Below, piece after piece: positions 63,637 through 64,000 of a stretch of DNA of 64,000 bases. The position numbers and the translations under genes were made by a program. Source of the stretch: Dictyostelium firmibasis (Eukaryota; Evosea; Eumycetozoa; Dictyosteliales; Dictyosteliaceae); contig CM069765.1 of NCBI GenBank assembly GCA_036169595.1, forward strand, positions 7,351,001 through 7,415,000. The letters run 5' to 3'. How positions within the stretch are numbered: position 1 is the stretch's first letter; each line of letters starts with the position of its first letter. The notes below the pieces were generated by a model. It was not told the DNA's origin. It saw nothing but the letters and a program-made list of their open reading frames with translations, and ran no database searches.

Positions 63637-64000
63637 CCTACAATTGTATTATTTATATTTATTGTTTAGAAAAATAATAGAACAATGATATTTTTAGACA
63701 CACTAAAAAATAAAATTATTATTAGAATTAAATATTAAAATTTTAATTAATGGGTGTGAGAAAAATGAAAAGAATAATAAAATAGTATAAAAAAAAAAAA
63801 AAATTAATTTTTGAAGTCAAACAGTCGACATCTTTTTTTTTTTTTTTTTTTCACTAAATTTTTTTTTCAATTTTTTTTTTTTCTTTACCCTTTTTTTTAA
63901 ATAGATATATTTTTTTTATTTTTCTGTCATTCTATCTCAATTTTTTAATTATTATTAACAGTAATAAAAAATATAAAATATAAAATATAAAATATAAAAC
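63637..64000. promoter_or_regulatory. Upstream flank of the TMEM208 gene
   Basis: AT-rich sequence to the window end. A single GC-containing patch CAAACAGTCGACATC at 63820-63834 lies about 185 bases upstream of the TMEM208 start, and (ATATAAA)n sequence closes the window. No gene is seen. Confidence 0.45.

Overview
The window is nuclear DNA of a dictyostelid amoeba, almost certainly Dictyostelium discoideum. Intergenic DNA is close to 90% A+T with long poly(A)/poly(T) runs. Introns are short and AT-rich with GTAAGT/GTATGT donors. Codons end in A or T. Proteins carry Asn runs (AAT repeats) and Gln runs (CAA repeats). Several products match known Dictyostelium genes (kif3, dnapkcs, psmA4, cog2, eif3H). 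Exon joins were deduced by hand from reading-frame continuity plus GT..AG signals. Where the join restores a conserved family sequence I consider it firm.

Layout. 0.7-5.4 kb, minus strand: a small membrane protein with three exons, then a nine-exon MKT1-like post-transcriptional regulator with two introns full of (TAA)n. 5.8-19.5 kb, plus strand: eIF3 subunit H, a kinesin-1 (kif3), a sugar-transporter-type MFS protein, a membrane-anchored FNIP-repeat protein and a mitochondrial helical-repeat (PPR-like) protein. 20-21.7 kb, minus: a LOG-type phosphoribohydrolase and a poly-Gln orphan. 22.5-31.5 kb: proteasome activator PA28/REG (psmE3, plus), a poly-Asn orphan (minus), Golgi tether subunit COG2 (plus) and heat shock factor (plus). 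32-45 kb, plus: the giant DNA-PKcs gene. 45.7-49.1 kb: a 56-residue orphan (plus), then proteasome alpha-4 and an OXA1/YidC-type insertase (both minus). 49.8-55.8 kb, plus: a secreted, probably GPI-anchored clan GH-A glycosidase, proteasome lid subunit PSMD11/Rpn6, and a REXO1-like protein without an exonuclease domain. 55.9-63.6 kb: PET191/COA5 (minus), a 78-residue orphan (plus), a WDR20/CreC-like WD protein (minus), TRM6 (plus) and TMEM208 (minus).

Most genes are ordinary housekeeping functions: translation (eIF3H, TRM6, MKT1-like), protein turnover (psmE3, psmA4, psmD11, possibly the WDR20-like deubiquitinase cofactor), mitochondrial biogenesis (OXA1-like, PET191, the PPR-like protein), ER/Golgi traffic (TMEM208, COG2), DNA repair and stress (DNA-PKcs, HSF). 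No tRNA, rRNA, CRISPR array or intact transposon was seen. The less explained material is in the intergenic DNA: two inverted-repeat elements, a candidate structured RNA, C/G-rich boxes, a heat-shock-element-like site near hsf, a dispersed 14-base motif, a decayed coding relic, and two orphan small genes with the same unusual 13-base first coding exon.
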